A stretch of 64,000 nt of DNA from G965250275 sp965250275 (lineage in GTDB: Bacteria; Pseudomonadota; Alphaproteobacteria; Rhodobacterales; Rhodobacteraceae), in the NCBI GenBank assembly GCA_965250275.1, contig OZ252297.1:62001-126000 (forward strand), read 5' to 3'. The position numbers and the translations under genes were made by a program. Below the pieces are notes generated by a model. It searched no databases and had not been told where the DNA came from. It saw only the letters and a list, made by a program, of their open reading frames with translations. Shown here in pieces: positions 1 to 8,148 of this stretch (the first letter of the stretch is position 1; the number at the start of each line of letters is the position of its first letter).

Positions 1-194
1 CCGCCTTCGAGCATTGCAAAGCCCGCGGCCATGAAGAAGACCAGAAAGCCGCCGATCAGAAAGAGCAACGAATTCAGGATAAACACAGTGTCCGTAGACG
101 GATTCACGCCGGGCGTGGGTCCATCCTGGGCCAAAGCGAGCGTTGGCATCGCAGTCAACGCCAGCGCCACAATGAGTGATTTGCGCAGTTTCAT
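1..194 (-). CDS. amtB: Ammonium transporter, N-terminal part (cut by window edge)
   Basis: This is the first 64 codons of an Amt/Mep/Rh ammonium channel, read leftwards off the window. The start codon is ATG at 194-192. The protein opens with a signal-peptide-like stretch ending near LALAQDG, followed by the first membrane helix (FILNSLLFLIGGFLVFFMAAGF), which reaches the conserved FAMLEGG segment of Amt proteins. It lies 32 nt downstream of glnK on the same strand, the standard glnK-amtB operon in which the PII protein docks on and closes the channel. The rest of the gene is outside the window, so function is assigned from the N-terminus plus context. Confidence 0.85.
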   Translation of the reverse strand, partial: MKLRKSLIVALALTAMPTLALAQDGPTPGVNPSTDTVFILNSLLFLIGGFLVFFMAAGFAMLEG

Positions 195-226
195 TTTTTA
201 GGTTGTCCCCTTGTTTGTCGCGGCGC

Positions 227-565
227 TCAAAGCGCGTCTTCGTTGGTTTCGCCCGTGCGCACGCGGATCGCCTGTTGCACGTCCATGACGAAGATTTTTC
301 CGTCACCGATTTTGCCGGTTTGCGCAGTCTTGGTTATGGTCTCGACCACCTGGTCGGCCATCGCTTCGGCAACGACGATCTCCAGCTTGATTTTGGGCAC
401 GAAATTCACCGCGTACTCAGCGCCGCGATAGATCTCGGTATGGCCTGACTGAGAGCCGAAGCCCTTGATTTCTGTCACCATCATCCCGCGTACGCCAGCA
501 TCGGTCAGCGCCACGCGCACCTCTTCCAGCTTGAACGGCTTGATTGTCGCAATGATGAGTTTCAC
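227..565 (-). CDS. glnK: Nitrogen regulatory protein P-II (GlnK/GlnB family)
   Basis: A 112-residue PII signal protein, exactly the family length. It senses ATP/ADP and 2-oxoglutarate and controls ammonium transport and nitrogen enzymes. The T-loop YRGAEY places the uridylylated tyrosine at residue 51. I chose the GTG start at 565-563 because it gives the canonical MKLIIATIKPFKLEEV opening and is preceded by AGGGGAC at a good distance; an upstream in-frame extension has no family support. amtB follows 32 nt downstream, so GlnK rather than GlnB is the likelier paralogue. Upstream, a repeated TTTGCACAA element (675-694) may belong to its control region. Confidence 0.93.
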   Translation of the reverse strand: MKLIIATIKPFKLEEVRVALTDAGVRGMMVTEIKGFGSQSGHTEIYRGAEYAVNFVPKIKLEIVVAEAMADQVVETITKTAQTGKIGDGKIFVMDVQQAIRVRTGETNEDAL

Positions 566-674
566 CTTTGTCCCCTTGTCTTGGCAGGTCTGCCTGCGAA
601 CTGCGCTCAACAAAGGCGGCAGGGGACGAAATGGCCACGTTTGACTAGCCGTCGGCGAAGCCATATTGAACCGG

Positions 675-694
675 TTTGCACAATTTTTGCACAA
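675..694. promoter_or_regulatory. Tandem TTTGCACAA element between glnK and the penicillin-binding protein gene
   Basis: TTTGCACAA occurs at 675-683 and again at 686-694, an 11-nt period that puts both copies on the same helical face. The core TTG-N2-CAA of each is itself a small inverted repeat. It lies in the 252-nt divergent gap, about 110 nt upstream of the glnK start. A regulator site is inferred from the repeat geometry only; it does not match the NtrC consensus. Confidence 0.4.
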
Positions 695-817
695 AGGCGG
701 GCAATCGCCCAAAAATTAGACAAGAGGAAAACACGTGATTTCTCGAGACAGTGTCTCAACAAATGCCGGGGACCATTGTAGTCTGACCAAAAGAACACAG
801 GCCGGGCAGGGCTGAGC

Positions 818-3019
818 ATGAGCGATTCCTCGCGGCGCAAGCCGCCATTGGTGGCGGACAAGCGCTATCCGAAGTCGGCGTCCGGGAAACGGAAACCGTC
901 TGCGCGAACGCAGACCGCCCGGAAATCCACCTCAAAGGCCAAGACCCGCGCCAAGACCACCACGCGGCGCAAAACCTCCCGCAAGGGAGGGGGCAAACGC
1001 ACCATCGGCGGCACCTTGCGCGCCGTACTGCGCTGGATACTGGGCCTGATCTGGGGCTTTACCTGGCGGGTCGGCATGATCGTTGCACTGCTGGTCGGCC
1101 TGGCCGTTGGCTATGTCTATACCACGCTGCCAGACGTCACCGCCCTGCTGGATGGGCGGGCCAAAGGGTCTGTGACGCTTCTGGACAACGAAGGAAAGGT
1201 CTTTGCATGGCGGGGTGATCAATTCGGCGGCGTGGTCACCGCAGATACCGTTTCACCGCACCTCAAAAATGCAATCATTGCCACTGAAGACCGCCGGTTC
1301 TATCGCCATTTCGGAGTCAGCCCCCGCGGTGTCGCCAGTGCGGTGCGGATCAACCTGCGGGAAGGACGCGGGCCACTGTCGGGCCACGGCGGGTCCACCA
1401 TCACACAACAAAGCGCAAAGCTGATCTGTTTGGGCGTTCCGTATGACCCCAGTACCGGGATGTCGGAAAGTGAGTACGAGACCGACTGCCGCCGCGGGAC
1501 GATCGTACGCAAGGCCAAAGAAGCCATCTATGCGATGGCGATGGAGCTGAAGTATTCCAAGGACGAGATCCTGACGGTTTACATGAACCGGGCCTTTCTC
1601 GGGGCCGGCGCGCGTGGGTTCGAAGCCGCAAGCCAACGTTACTTTGGAAAATCCGCCTCCGATGTAAGTGCCAGCGAAGCTGCCATGCTGGCCGGTCTGC
1701 TGGTTGCCCCAAGCCGGTATGCGCCGACAAACAACCTGAGCCGCGCGCAGAACCGGGCAAACCTGATTGTCGGCCTCATGGAGGACCAAGGGTATCTGAC
1801 CGCCAGCGAGGCTGATCAGGCACGCGCACGCCCTGCGCAGTTGTCCGAGGCCGCCGCCGCTCGCGCGGGTGGCTACTTCGCTGACTGGGTGATGGCGAGT
1901 GGGCCCGAATACTTTACACGCAACACCACGGAAGACGTCATCATTCGCACGACGCTCGATCAACGCCTGCAGCGCGCAGCCGAAGACGCGATGAAAGTGG
2001 TGTTTGAAACCAAGGTGCGCGAAGGCTCCAAGGCACAGGCCGCCATCGTCGTGATGTCAGCGGATGGAGCAGTGCGCGCGATGGTTGGCGGACGAAAAAC
2101 ACAGGTGTCCGGCGCGTTCAACCGCGCGACTCAGGCGCTCCGGCAAACCGGCTCAGCCTTCAAGCCCTTTGTCTATGCCACAGCCATCGAACTGGGTGCA
2201 TCGCCGCTGGATGCCGTTGTGGATGAGCCCTTTTGCATGAATATCGCCGGGTCCGGTCAGTGGTGCCCAAAGAACTACACCAACGATTTCAAGGGCCGGG
2301 TGACCCTGTCACGTGCCTTGCAGGAGTCGCTGAACATTCCGGCCGTCAAGGTTTCGGAAGAGGCGGGCCGGGATCTGGTGCGGCAAGTGGCGTCGGACTT
2401 TGGCATCGACAGTGACCTGGCGCTTGGTCCCGCGCTGGCTTTGGGCGCCTCAGAGAGCACGCTTATCGAAATGGCCGGTGCCTACGCCGGCATACTGAAC
2501 GGCGGATCCTCCGTGACGCCCTACGGCCTTGTGGAGCTTTCGCTGCTCGGCGACGACACCCCGCTCATGGGAAGCGATGGTGGCATTGGTGAACGCGTCA
2601 TCCGGGCCGAAGCCGCGCAACAGCTGATCTGGATGATGGAACGAGTTGTCAGCAACGGAACCGGCGGCCGCGCGGCCGTTCCAGGATGGCAGGTCGCGGG
2701 CAAGACCGGCACGACGCAGGCGGCGCGCGACGCATGGTTCCTTGGGTTTACCGCTGAGTATGTTGCCGGTGTCTGGATGGGCTACGATGACAACACGCCA
2801 TTGACCGGTGTCACGGGCGGCGGCCTGCCAGCCGAGATTTTTCGAGAGACCATGATACGGGTGCACGACGGTCTGACGCCGGTGGCCTTGCCAATGCGTG
2901 AACCTACTCCGCCCAGCCGCCCTGTGGCGCAACAAAGACCGGCGCAAGAACAGAAACGCCGCCGCGGCAACTTCATCGATCAGGTCCTGCAGGACATTTT
3001 TGGCGGCTCTAACCGATAG
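818..3019 (+). CDS. Class A penicillin-binding protein (PBP1A type)
   Basis: A 733-residue bifunctional murein synthase. A very basic Lys/Arg/Thr-rich cytoplasmic tail (residues 1-65) precedes one membrane helix (about 68-100). The GT51 glycosyltransferase domain shows EDRRFYRHFG at about 157-166 and GGSTITQQ at about 191. The transpeptidase domain has S446-x-x-K449, S504-L-N and K628-T-G-T. The C-terminus is Pro/Arg/Gln rich. Two cysteine pairs in the periplasmic part (about C204/C223 and C473/C483) could form disulfides. The ATG at 818 follows an AGGG motif. The gene ends 5 nt from the convergent mlaC stop, leaving no room for a separate terminator. Confidence 0.93.
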   Translation: MSDSSRRKPPLVADKRYPKSASGKRKPSARTQTARKSTSKAKTRAKTTTRRKTSRKGGGKRTIGGTLRAVLRWILGLIWGFTWRVGMIVALLVGLAVGYVYTTLPDVTALLDGRAKGSVTLLDNEGKVFAWRGDQFGGVVTADTVSPHLKNAIIATEDRRFYRHFGVSPRGVASAVRINLREGRGPLSGHGGSTITQQSAKLICLGVPYDPSTGMSESEYETDCRRGTIVRKAKEAIYAMAMELKYSKDEILTVYMNRAFLGAGARGFEAASQRYFGKSASDVSASEAAMLAGLLVAPSRYAPTNNLSRAQNRANLIVGLMEDQGYLTASEADQARARPAQLSEAAAARAGGYFADWVMASGPEYFTRNTTEDVIIRTTLDQRLQRAAEDAMKVVFETKVREGSKAQAAIVVMSADGAVRAMVGGRKTQVSGAFNRATQALRQTGSAFKPFVYATAIELGASPLDAVVDEPFCMNIAGSGQWCPKNYTNDFKGRVTLSRALQESLNIPAVKVSEEAGRDLVRQVASDFGIDSDLALGPALALGASESTLIEMAGAYAGILNGGSSVTPYGLVELSLLGDDTPLMGSDGGIGERVIRAEAAQQLIWMMERVVSNGTGGRAAVPGWQVAGKTGTTQAARDAWFLGFTAEYVAGVWMGYDDNTPLTGVTGGGLPAEIFRETMIRVHDGLTPVALPMREPTPPSRPVAQQRPAQEQKRRRGNFIDQVLQDIFGGSNR

Positions 3020-3024
3020 AGTCG

Positions 3025-3633
3025 TCAGCCCAGCTGAGGCAAGTCGCGGATCAGCCGGTTCAGGTCACCACCGCGTTGGTCCAGCAAAGCACCGATTTCA
3101 GTCCGCTCGGTCAAAAGCATGTTCACCCCTTCGATGAACATGTTGAAGAACTTATCCCTGCCTGATTTGTCAGACACAAGAAACGTCACCTCGAACGGAG
3201 ACTGTCCGCGCAGATAAGCTGTGCTTCGCACTTCGTAGCCGCTCTTGATCTTTCGCGCTGATTTGACCTCAATCCGGCCGCCAATGAATTCACGGAACCG
3301 CTTGCCGTACTTCCGTGCAATGTAACCCTGAAACGCCTTGGTGAAGTTGCGAATCTGAGCGTTGCTGGCCGTGCGGGCATCAGCCCCCAGCGCATAGCGC
3401 GCCATGATCGGAACATCGGCATATTGGGTAAAGATGCGCTCGAAATCGCGGATCATTGCATTCTGGGATTTGCCTGACGCAATGACAGAATTGATGTCCG
3501 CGACCAGGGAATCGACCAGCGTGCGGGCGCTGCCCTCGGACAGGGCCGCAGCGGGAACCGGCGAAAACGTTACTGCTGTTGCGGCGATGGACGACGCCAA
3601 AAAATGACGTCTCGACAAATACTTACTCAGCAT
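3025..3633 (-). CDS. mlaC: MlaC/Ttg2D-family phospholipid-binding protein
   Basis: A 202-residue periplasmic lipid shuttle of the MlaC family, expected to carry phospholipids between the outer-membrane MlaA and an inner-membrane MCE transporter. The opening contains SRRHFLA followed by a hydrophobic stretch and an AAA cleavage region, which reads as a twin-arginine signal. I placed the start at ATG 3633-3631, which begins at this signal and overlaps the mlaA end by 11 nt; a longer in-frame version adds about 57 residues that lie over mlaA coding sequence and is unlikely. The other Mla components (MlaFEDB) are not in the window. Confidence 0.85.
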   Translation of the reverse strand: MLSKYLSRRHFLASSIAATAVTFSPVPAAALSEGSARTLVDSLVADINSVIASGKSQNAMIRDFERIFTQYADVPIMARYALGADARTASNAQIRNFTKAFQGYIARKYGKRFREFIGGRIEVKSARKIKSGYEVRSTAYLRGQSPFEVTFLVSDKSGRDKFFNMFIEGVNMLLTERTEIGALLDQRGGDLNRLIRDLPQLG

Positions 3634-4405
3634 ATGGGTCCTCGTAAGGGTCTTCGAAAGTGTCTTCGTAGGGGTCAAGGTATGTCTCGGTACCGGTTTC
3701 GGCCAGTTCGAACCTCCGGTTTTGCAGGTAAATAATTCGTGCTTGGGCATAGCTGTCCGCACTGCCGTAAAGAATCGAGTCGACTGTATCCGAGAAGCGC
3801 CCACGATCGCTCAGACGCTCCAGGAAACCGGCATATACGCCCGCGTTTTCAAAGGGGTTCTGTACCGCGAATGTGATCGGATTGGTGAAGAAATCCGCCA
3901 GAGTACCAACTGCGTCGCGCGCATTTGAGGGCCCGAAAATCGGCAACTCGATGTAAGGACCTTCTGCAAATCCCCACGTGTGCAGGGTCACGCCAAAGTC
4001 TGTCTCTGTTTCCGGAATGCCGAATTCAGTGGCCGGGTCCGCAAGCCCGGCAAATCCAATCGTGGAATTGATCAGAAACCTCAGCAAGGAGCGTCCGGCA
4101 TCGCGAAAATTACCCTGTGCAAGAAAGTTTGCCGTATCTCCAGGCTCCGACAGGTTGCGGGAGAATGAGTTAAAACTGTCCTCAATCGGATCAGGGATCA
4201 GGTTGGTATAGCCGTTTGATGCCGGCCGGAAGAAAATCCGGTCGATGCCAAGGTTAAAGGAATGCACCGCGCGATTGGTCCCCTCATAGGGATCATAAAT
4301 CTCGCTTGAACTGCGAGACGCGGCGTCCGGGCTGGCACAGCCCGCCAGTACAGCAACTGCAATCAGCGCGCCGGCGAAGGGCGCGCGTCGTGAGCGATTC
4401 AACAT
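3623..4405 (-). CDS. mlaA: MlaA/VacJ outer-membrane lipoprotein
   Basis: A 260-residue lipoprotein with lipobox LAGC (Cys23) after a basic N-terminus and hydrophobic core. The VacJ signature is visible (YDPYEGTNRAVHSFN, then DRIFFRP). The family removes phospholipids from the outer leaflet of the outer membrane to preserve asymmetry. It is cotranscribed with mlaC, overlapping by 11 nt. Odd feature: the C-terminal end is an acidic tail built from repeated DPYE/DPYED units after the normal domain end, echoing the DPYEG motif of the mature N-terminus. Confidence 0.92.
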   Translation of the reverse strand: MLNRSRRAPFAGALIAVAVLAGCASPDAASRSSSEIYDPYEGTNRAVHSFNLGIDRIFFRPASNGYTNLIPDPIEDSFNSFSRNLSEPGDTANFLAQGNFRDAGRSLLRFLINSTIGFAGLADPATEFGIPETETDFGVTLHTWGFAEGPYIELPIFGPSNARDAVGTLADFFTNPITFAVQNPFENAGVYAGFLERLSDRGRFSDTVDSILYGSADSYAQARIIYLQNRRFELAETGTETYLDPYEDTFEDPYEDPYAE

Positions 4406-4601
4406 TCGCGGAGTGTCCAGTTCCTAATCGGCGTTACTCTGAAAAGCACGTGTAGTGTGTTTTAGTTCAGTTCCCAGTCGGGTGATCCTGACTTAAACAA
4501 TTTGTGGCATGAATGAAACAGACAGTCGTTAAGTCGTTTCCAACGTGGCATAAGAGCGCCGTCGAACGTCAATATGCACCAAAAAAGGGCGTTGAGCAGA
4601 A
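4406..4601. promoter_or_regulatory. Divergent intergenic region, mlaA / type I secretion genes
   Basis: A 196-nt gap between divergently transcribed mlaA and the secretion ATPase gene, so it must hold both promoters. It is visibly more A+T rich than its flanks. I could not fix a -35/-10 pair or a palindromic operator with confidence. Confidence 0.45.
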
Positions 4602-6326
4602 ATGAGCACCAAACCCGGCCCAGATGAACTCAGAGAGGCGCGGCGCGAGAGCCGCGCGCTCTATTGGTTTGTGGGGCTTTTCAGCTTTTTCGCGAATCTT
4701 CTTATGCTTACCGGCCCGCTCTATATGTTGCAGGTCTATGACCGCGTGCTGGGAAGCCGGTCCGAAGAGACGCTGATCGCGCTGACTTTGCTGGTCGCGT
4801 TCCTCTATGGGATGATGGCTTTGCTGGATTACACGCGGGGTCGAATCATGGCCCGCGCCGGCGCGAAATTTCAGGCAAAGCTCGACAAGCGGGTCTTTGA
4901 TGCAATGGTCCGTCGGTCTGCCGTCTCGCCGGATCCTGCGGCACAGACAGGGTTGGCGGATCTGGAATCGGTGCAGCGCCTGATCTCGTCCCCGGTCCTG
5001 ATGGCGGTCTTTGACATTCCTTGGACGCCCATCTTCCTGGCCGGCATCATGCTGTTTCATCCGCTTCTGGGGCTTCTGGCGCTGGCTGGTGGTGCGGTTT
5101 TGATTCTGATCACGCTGCTCAATCAGCTCTTTTCGCGCAAACCGGTGCTGGAAGCGAATGTCGCTGCCCACAAGGCGACGATGATGTCCGACGAAATCCG
5201 TAACGAAGCGGAGATGATCCAGTCCATGGGCATGCGCAGCGCTGCTTTTGATCGCTGGCAGGTCGCCCGGGACGACTCGCTGGCCCAGTCGGTCAGTGCA
5301 AACGACGTCAGCGGAACCTTCCTGTCGTCCTCGAAGGCAATGCGTCTCTTTCTGCAATCGGCCATGCTGGGGTTGGGAGCCTATCTCGTTCTGCAAGGTG
5401 AGGTGACGCCGGGCGCAATGATCGCGTCCTCCATTCTGCTGGGGCGCGCGTTGGCGCCCATCGAACTGGCCATTGGCCAATGGGCGCTTGTGCAGCGCGC
5501 GGCAAAGGGCTGGTCCAGCCTCGCTGAACTTCTTGAGAAAACGCCGCCTGAGCAGACGCGTATGGAACTGCCAAAGCCAAAGGCGAAGCTCTCCGTGCAG
5601 TCGCTCACGATTGTTCCGCCCGGCGAGAAACGTGCTTCGCTGCGGAATGTCAGTTTCGAAGTTCAGCCAGGCCAGGCGGTGGGCGTCATCGGTCCGTCCG
5701 GCTCTGGCAAATCGACCCTCGCACGGGCCCTCACCGGGGTCTGGCGCCCCGCGGGTGGCAGTGTGCGCCTTGATGGCGCAGCACTGGATCAATACGGCTC
5801 TGACGTGCTGGGACAACACATCGGCTATCTGCCGCAACGCGTGCAGCTGTTTGACGGCACCATTTCACAGAACATCGCGCGCCTGAGCGGAAACCCTGAT
5901 AGCGAGAAGGTGGTGGCCGCGGCCAAGAAAGCGGATGCCCATAACATGATCGTACACCTTCCGGACGGGTACGACACACGCGTCGCCGCCGGCGGCGGGC
6001 GGCTTTCGGGGGGGCAGATGCAGCGCATCGGCCTGGCACGCGCAATGTATGATGACCCGGTCATTGTGATTCTGGACGAACCAAACTCCAACCTGGACAA
6101 TGACGGCTCAATTGCCCTGAACCGCGCCATCAAGGCGATGAAGGCGAGTGGGAAGTCGGTTCTGATCATGGCCCACCGGCCAGCGGCCATTCAGGAATGC
6201 GACACACTGCTTGTACTCGACTCTGGTGCGCGCGCCGCGTTCGGGCCCAAAGATCAGGTGATGCGGGAAATGGTCAAGAACCACGAACAGCTTCAGAAAA
6301 CCACCGCAATGGGAGGTGTGCGATGA
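4602..6326 (+). CDS. Type I secretion system permease/ATPase (PrtD type)
   Basis: A 574-residue ABC exporter half. An N-terminal six-helix membrane domain (about residues 20-300) is followed by a nucleotide-binding domain with Walker A GPSGSGKST (about 362), signature LSGGQ (about 467) and Walker B VIVILDEP (about 487). There is no N-terminal C39 peptidase or peptidase-like domain, which matches the PrtD/AprD/LipB type that exports RTX proteases, lipases and similar proteins with C-terminal signals. It overlaps the following HlyD-type gene by an ATGA. No outer-membrane TolC gene and no glycine-rich RTX substrate is seen nearby, so the cargo is unknown. Confidence 0.92.
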   Translation: MSTKPGPDELREARRESRALYWFVGLFSFFANLLMLTGPLYMLQVYDRVLGSRSEETLIALTLLVAFLYGMMALLDYTRGRIMARAGAKFQAKLDKRVFDAMVRRSAVSPDPAAQTGLADLESVQRLISSPVLMAVFDIPWTPIFLAGIMLFHPLLGLLALAGGAVLILITLLNQLFSRKPVLEANVAAHKATMMSDEIRNEAEMIQSMGMRSAAFDRWQVARDDSLAQSVSANDVSGTFLSSSKAMRLFLQSAMLGLGAYLVLQGEVTPGAMIASSILLGRALAPIELAIGQWALVQRAAKGWSSLAELLEKTPPEQTRMELPKPKAKLSVQSLTIVPPGEKRASLRNVSFEVQPGQAVGVIGPSGSGKSTLARALTGVWRPAGGSVRLDGAALDQYGSDVLGQHIGYLPQRVQLFDGTISQNIARLSGNPDSEKVVAAAKKADAHNMIVHLPDGYDTRVAAGGGRLSGGQMQRIGLARAMYDDPVIVILDEPNSNLDNDGSIALNRAIKAMKASGKSVLIMAHRPAAIQECDTLLVLDSGARAAFGPKDQVMREMVKNHEQLQKTTAMGGVR

Positions 6327-7624
6327 GCAGTCAGAGTTGGTCCGCACGCAAACCCATTATCATTGGAATGATCGGCCTGATCGTTCTTGTGGGAGGATTT
6401 GGCACATGGGCCGTCGCCTCGAACATCGCCGGCGCGATCATCGCGTCGGGTCGGATTGAGGTCGACCGGAATCGGCAGGTGGTGCAACATCCTGATGGCG
6501 GTGTGGTTGCAGACATCCTGGTGGAAGAGGCTGATACGGTCGCACTGGGCGACACCCTGATCCGGCTTGACTCGAACCTTCTCCAGTCAGAATTGCTGAT
6601 CATTGAAGGGCAGCTTTACGAACTGATGGCGCGGCGAGGGCGCCTTGAGGCTGAACGCGATGGCCTCGACGAGATTTCGTTCGACCCTGAACTCTTCGAC
6701 GTGGCCAAAACCAATGAAGACGTCAAAGATCTGATCGAAGGGCAGGAAAGGCTGTTCGCCGCTCGCCGCGATACGATCGGCCGCGAAACCGAACAGCTCG
6801 AGAAGCGGCGCGGTCAAATTAAAAACCAGATTGTTGGAATCGATGCGCAGCAAGCCTCGCTCGACCTTCAGTTGGACCTCATCGAAGACGAACTGGCCAA
6901 TCAGCAGTCCCTTCTGGACCGCGGACTTGCGCAGGCATCGGTAGTGCTCAACCTGCAGCGCGAAGCGGCAAATCTGGATGGGACATTGGGAGAGCTGGCA
7001 GCAAGCGAAGCGCAGGCCGAAGGACGCATCACCGAGATCGATATCGAAGTTCTGAAACTCGCCACCACGCAGCGCGAGGATGCCATCACCCGGTTGCGCG
7101 ACCTTCAGTACCGCGAAATCGAACTCGCCGAGCAAAGACGCTCGTTGAAGGAGCAACTGAACCGGCTGGACATCAAGGCCCCGGTCTCGGGCGTGATCTA
7201 CGGATTGCAGGTGCACACGCCACGCTCCGTGATCCGGCCCGCCGATCCTGTGCTTTACATCGTGCCCCAGGATCGCCCCCTGGTGATCGCCGCGCGGGTC
7301 GAGCCGATCCACATCGACCAGATCTTTGTCGGTCAGCCTGTCACATTGCGGTTCTCAGCTCTGGACCAGCGTCAGACGCCTGAGCTGATCGGCACCGTTA
7401 TGCAGGTATCGGCCGACGCTTTTGAAGACGCCAACAGCCAGATTTCTTTCTATCGGGCCGAGATCATCCTCAACGATGGCGAACAGGCCAGGCTGCCGCC
7501 GCAGACGGTCCTGATCCCCGGCATGCCGGTCGAGGCATTCATTCGCACCGAAGACCGCAGCCCCATCCACTACCTGACCAAACCTTTGACCGACTATTTC
7601 GCCAAAGCCTTCCGTGAAAGCTGA
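6323..7624 (+). CDS. HlyD-family type I secretion periplasmic adaptor
   Basis: A 433-residue membrane fusion protein linking the ABC exporter to an outer-membrane channel. One N-terminal membrane helix (about residues 11-35) is followed by a biotinyl-lipoyl-like hairpin beginning QVVQHPDGGVVADI, a long coiled coil rich in Glu, Gln, Leu and Arg (about 90-290), the second half-lipoyl motif with the IKAPVSGVIYGL segment, and a beta-barrel domain. Start ATG at 6323 overlaps the stop of the ABC gene (ATGA) and begins right at the basic/hydrophobic anchor; longer in-frame versions run back into the ABC gene. Likely forms one secretion complex with its upstream neighbour. Confidence 0.92.
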   Translation: MSSQSWSARKPIIIGMIGLIVLVGGFGTWAVASNIAGAIIASGRIEVDRNRQVVQHPDGGVVADILVEEADTVALGDTLIRLDSNLLQSELLIIEGQLYELMARRGRLEAERDGLDEISFDPELFDVAKTNEDVKDLIEGQERLFAARRDTIGRETEQLEKRRGQIKNQIVGIDAQQASLDLQLDLIEDELANQQSLLDRGLAQASVVLNLQREAANLDGTLGELAASEAQAEGRITEIDIEVLKLATTQREDAITRLRDLQYREIELAEQRRSLKEQLNRLDIKAPVSGVIYGLQVHTPRSVIRPADPVLYIVPQDRPLVIAARVEPIHIDQIFVGQPVTLRFSALDQRQTPELIGTVMQVSADAFEDANSQISFYRAEIILNDGEQARLPPQTVLIPGMPVEAFIRTEDRSPIHYLTKPLTDYFAKAFRES

Positions 7625-7689
7625 GAATCGGCTTTCCGGCCCCGCCCATCGCGGCTAGCGTCCGGAAAACTGCCAGTGGGAGATTCACA

Positions 7690-8148
7690 ATGAGCTTTGC
7701 CGCGAAACTGTCTGACCTTGGGATCGAACTGCCGGACGCGCCTGCACCGGCCGCGAACTATGTCCCGTTTGTTCAAATCGGGGACCTTGTCCATGTCTCG
7801 GGTCAAATTCCGATGGGCTCTGACGGGCTGATCACCGGTAAGTTGGGTGACACCATGACCACTGAGGACGGGGCCGCAGCAGCCAAAGCCTGTGCCATCA
7901 GTCTTCTTGCGCAAGTCAAAGCAGCCTGTGGGGGCGACATCGACCGGCTGGTGCGCGTTGTGAAGCTGACAGGGTTCGTGAACTCCACAGCCGACTTCAC
8001 AGACCAGCCAAAGGTCATCAACGGTGCCTCTGACTTCTTTGTCGAAGCGCTGGGCGACGCGGGCCGGCACGCCCGTTCTGCTGTTTCGGCGGTGTCGCTG
8101 CCGTTGGGCGTCGCGGTTGAAATCGAAGGCATCTTTCAAATCCGATGA
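7690..8148 (+). CDS. RidA/YjgF-family protein
   Basis: A 152-residue member of the YjgF/YER057c/UK114 superfamily, which in characterised members hydrolyses reactive enamine/imine intermediates made by PLP enzymes. Visible family features are the HVSGQIPM strand, the TEDGAAAAKACAISLLAQVK helix and the VKLTGFVNS region. It belongs to the larger, YjgH-like subgroup rather than the ~130-residue RidA proper, and the canonical C-terminal active-site arginine block (RSAVSAVSLPLGVAVEIE) is present. It overlaps the next gene by ATGA, so the two are cotranslated. Confidence 0.85.
   Translation: MSFAAKLSDLGIELPDAPAPAANYVPFVQIGDLVHVSGQIPMGSDGLITGKLGDTMTTEDGAAAAKACAISLLAQVKAACGGDIDRLVRVVKLTGFVNSTADFTDQPKVINGASDFFVEALGDAGRHARSAVSAVSLPLGVAVEIEGIFQIR

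Noticed and set aside
641..665. Possible sigma-54 promoter upstream of glnK
   Set aside because: On the minus strand a TGGC element is followed by a GGC instead of GC at the required spacing; the invariant GG-N10-GC geometry is not met.
4569..5837. 422-codon open frame on the minus strand
   Set aside because: It lies opposite the type I secretion ATPase gene, whose ABC motifs are clear; the antisense product has shadow-like composition rich in Arg, His and Gln and no domain.
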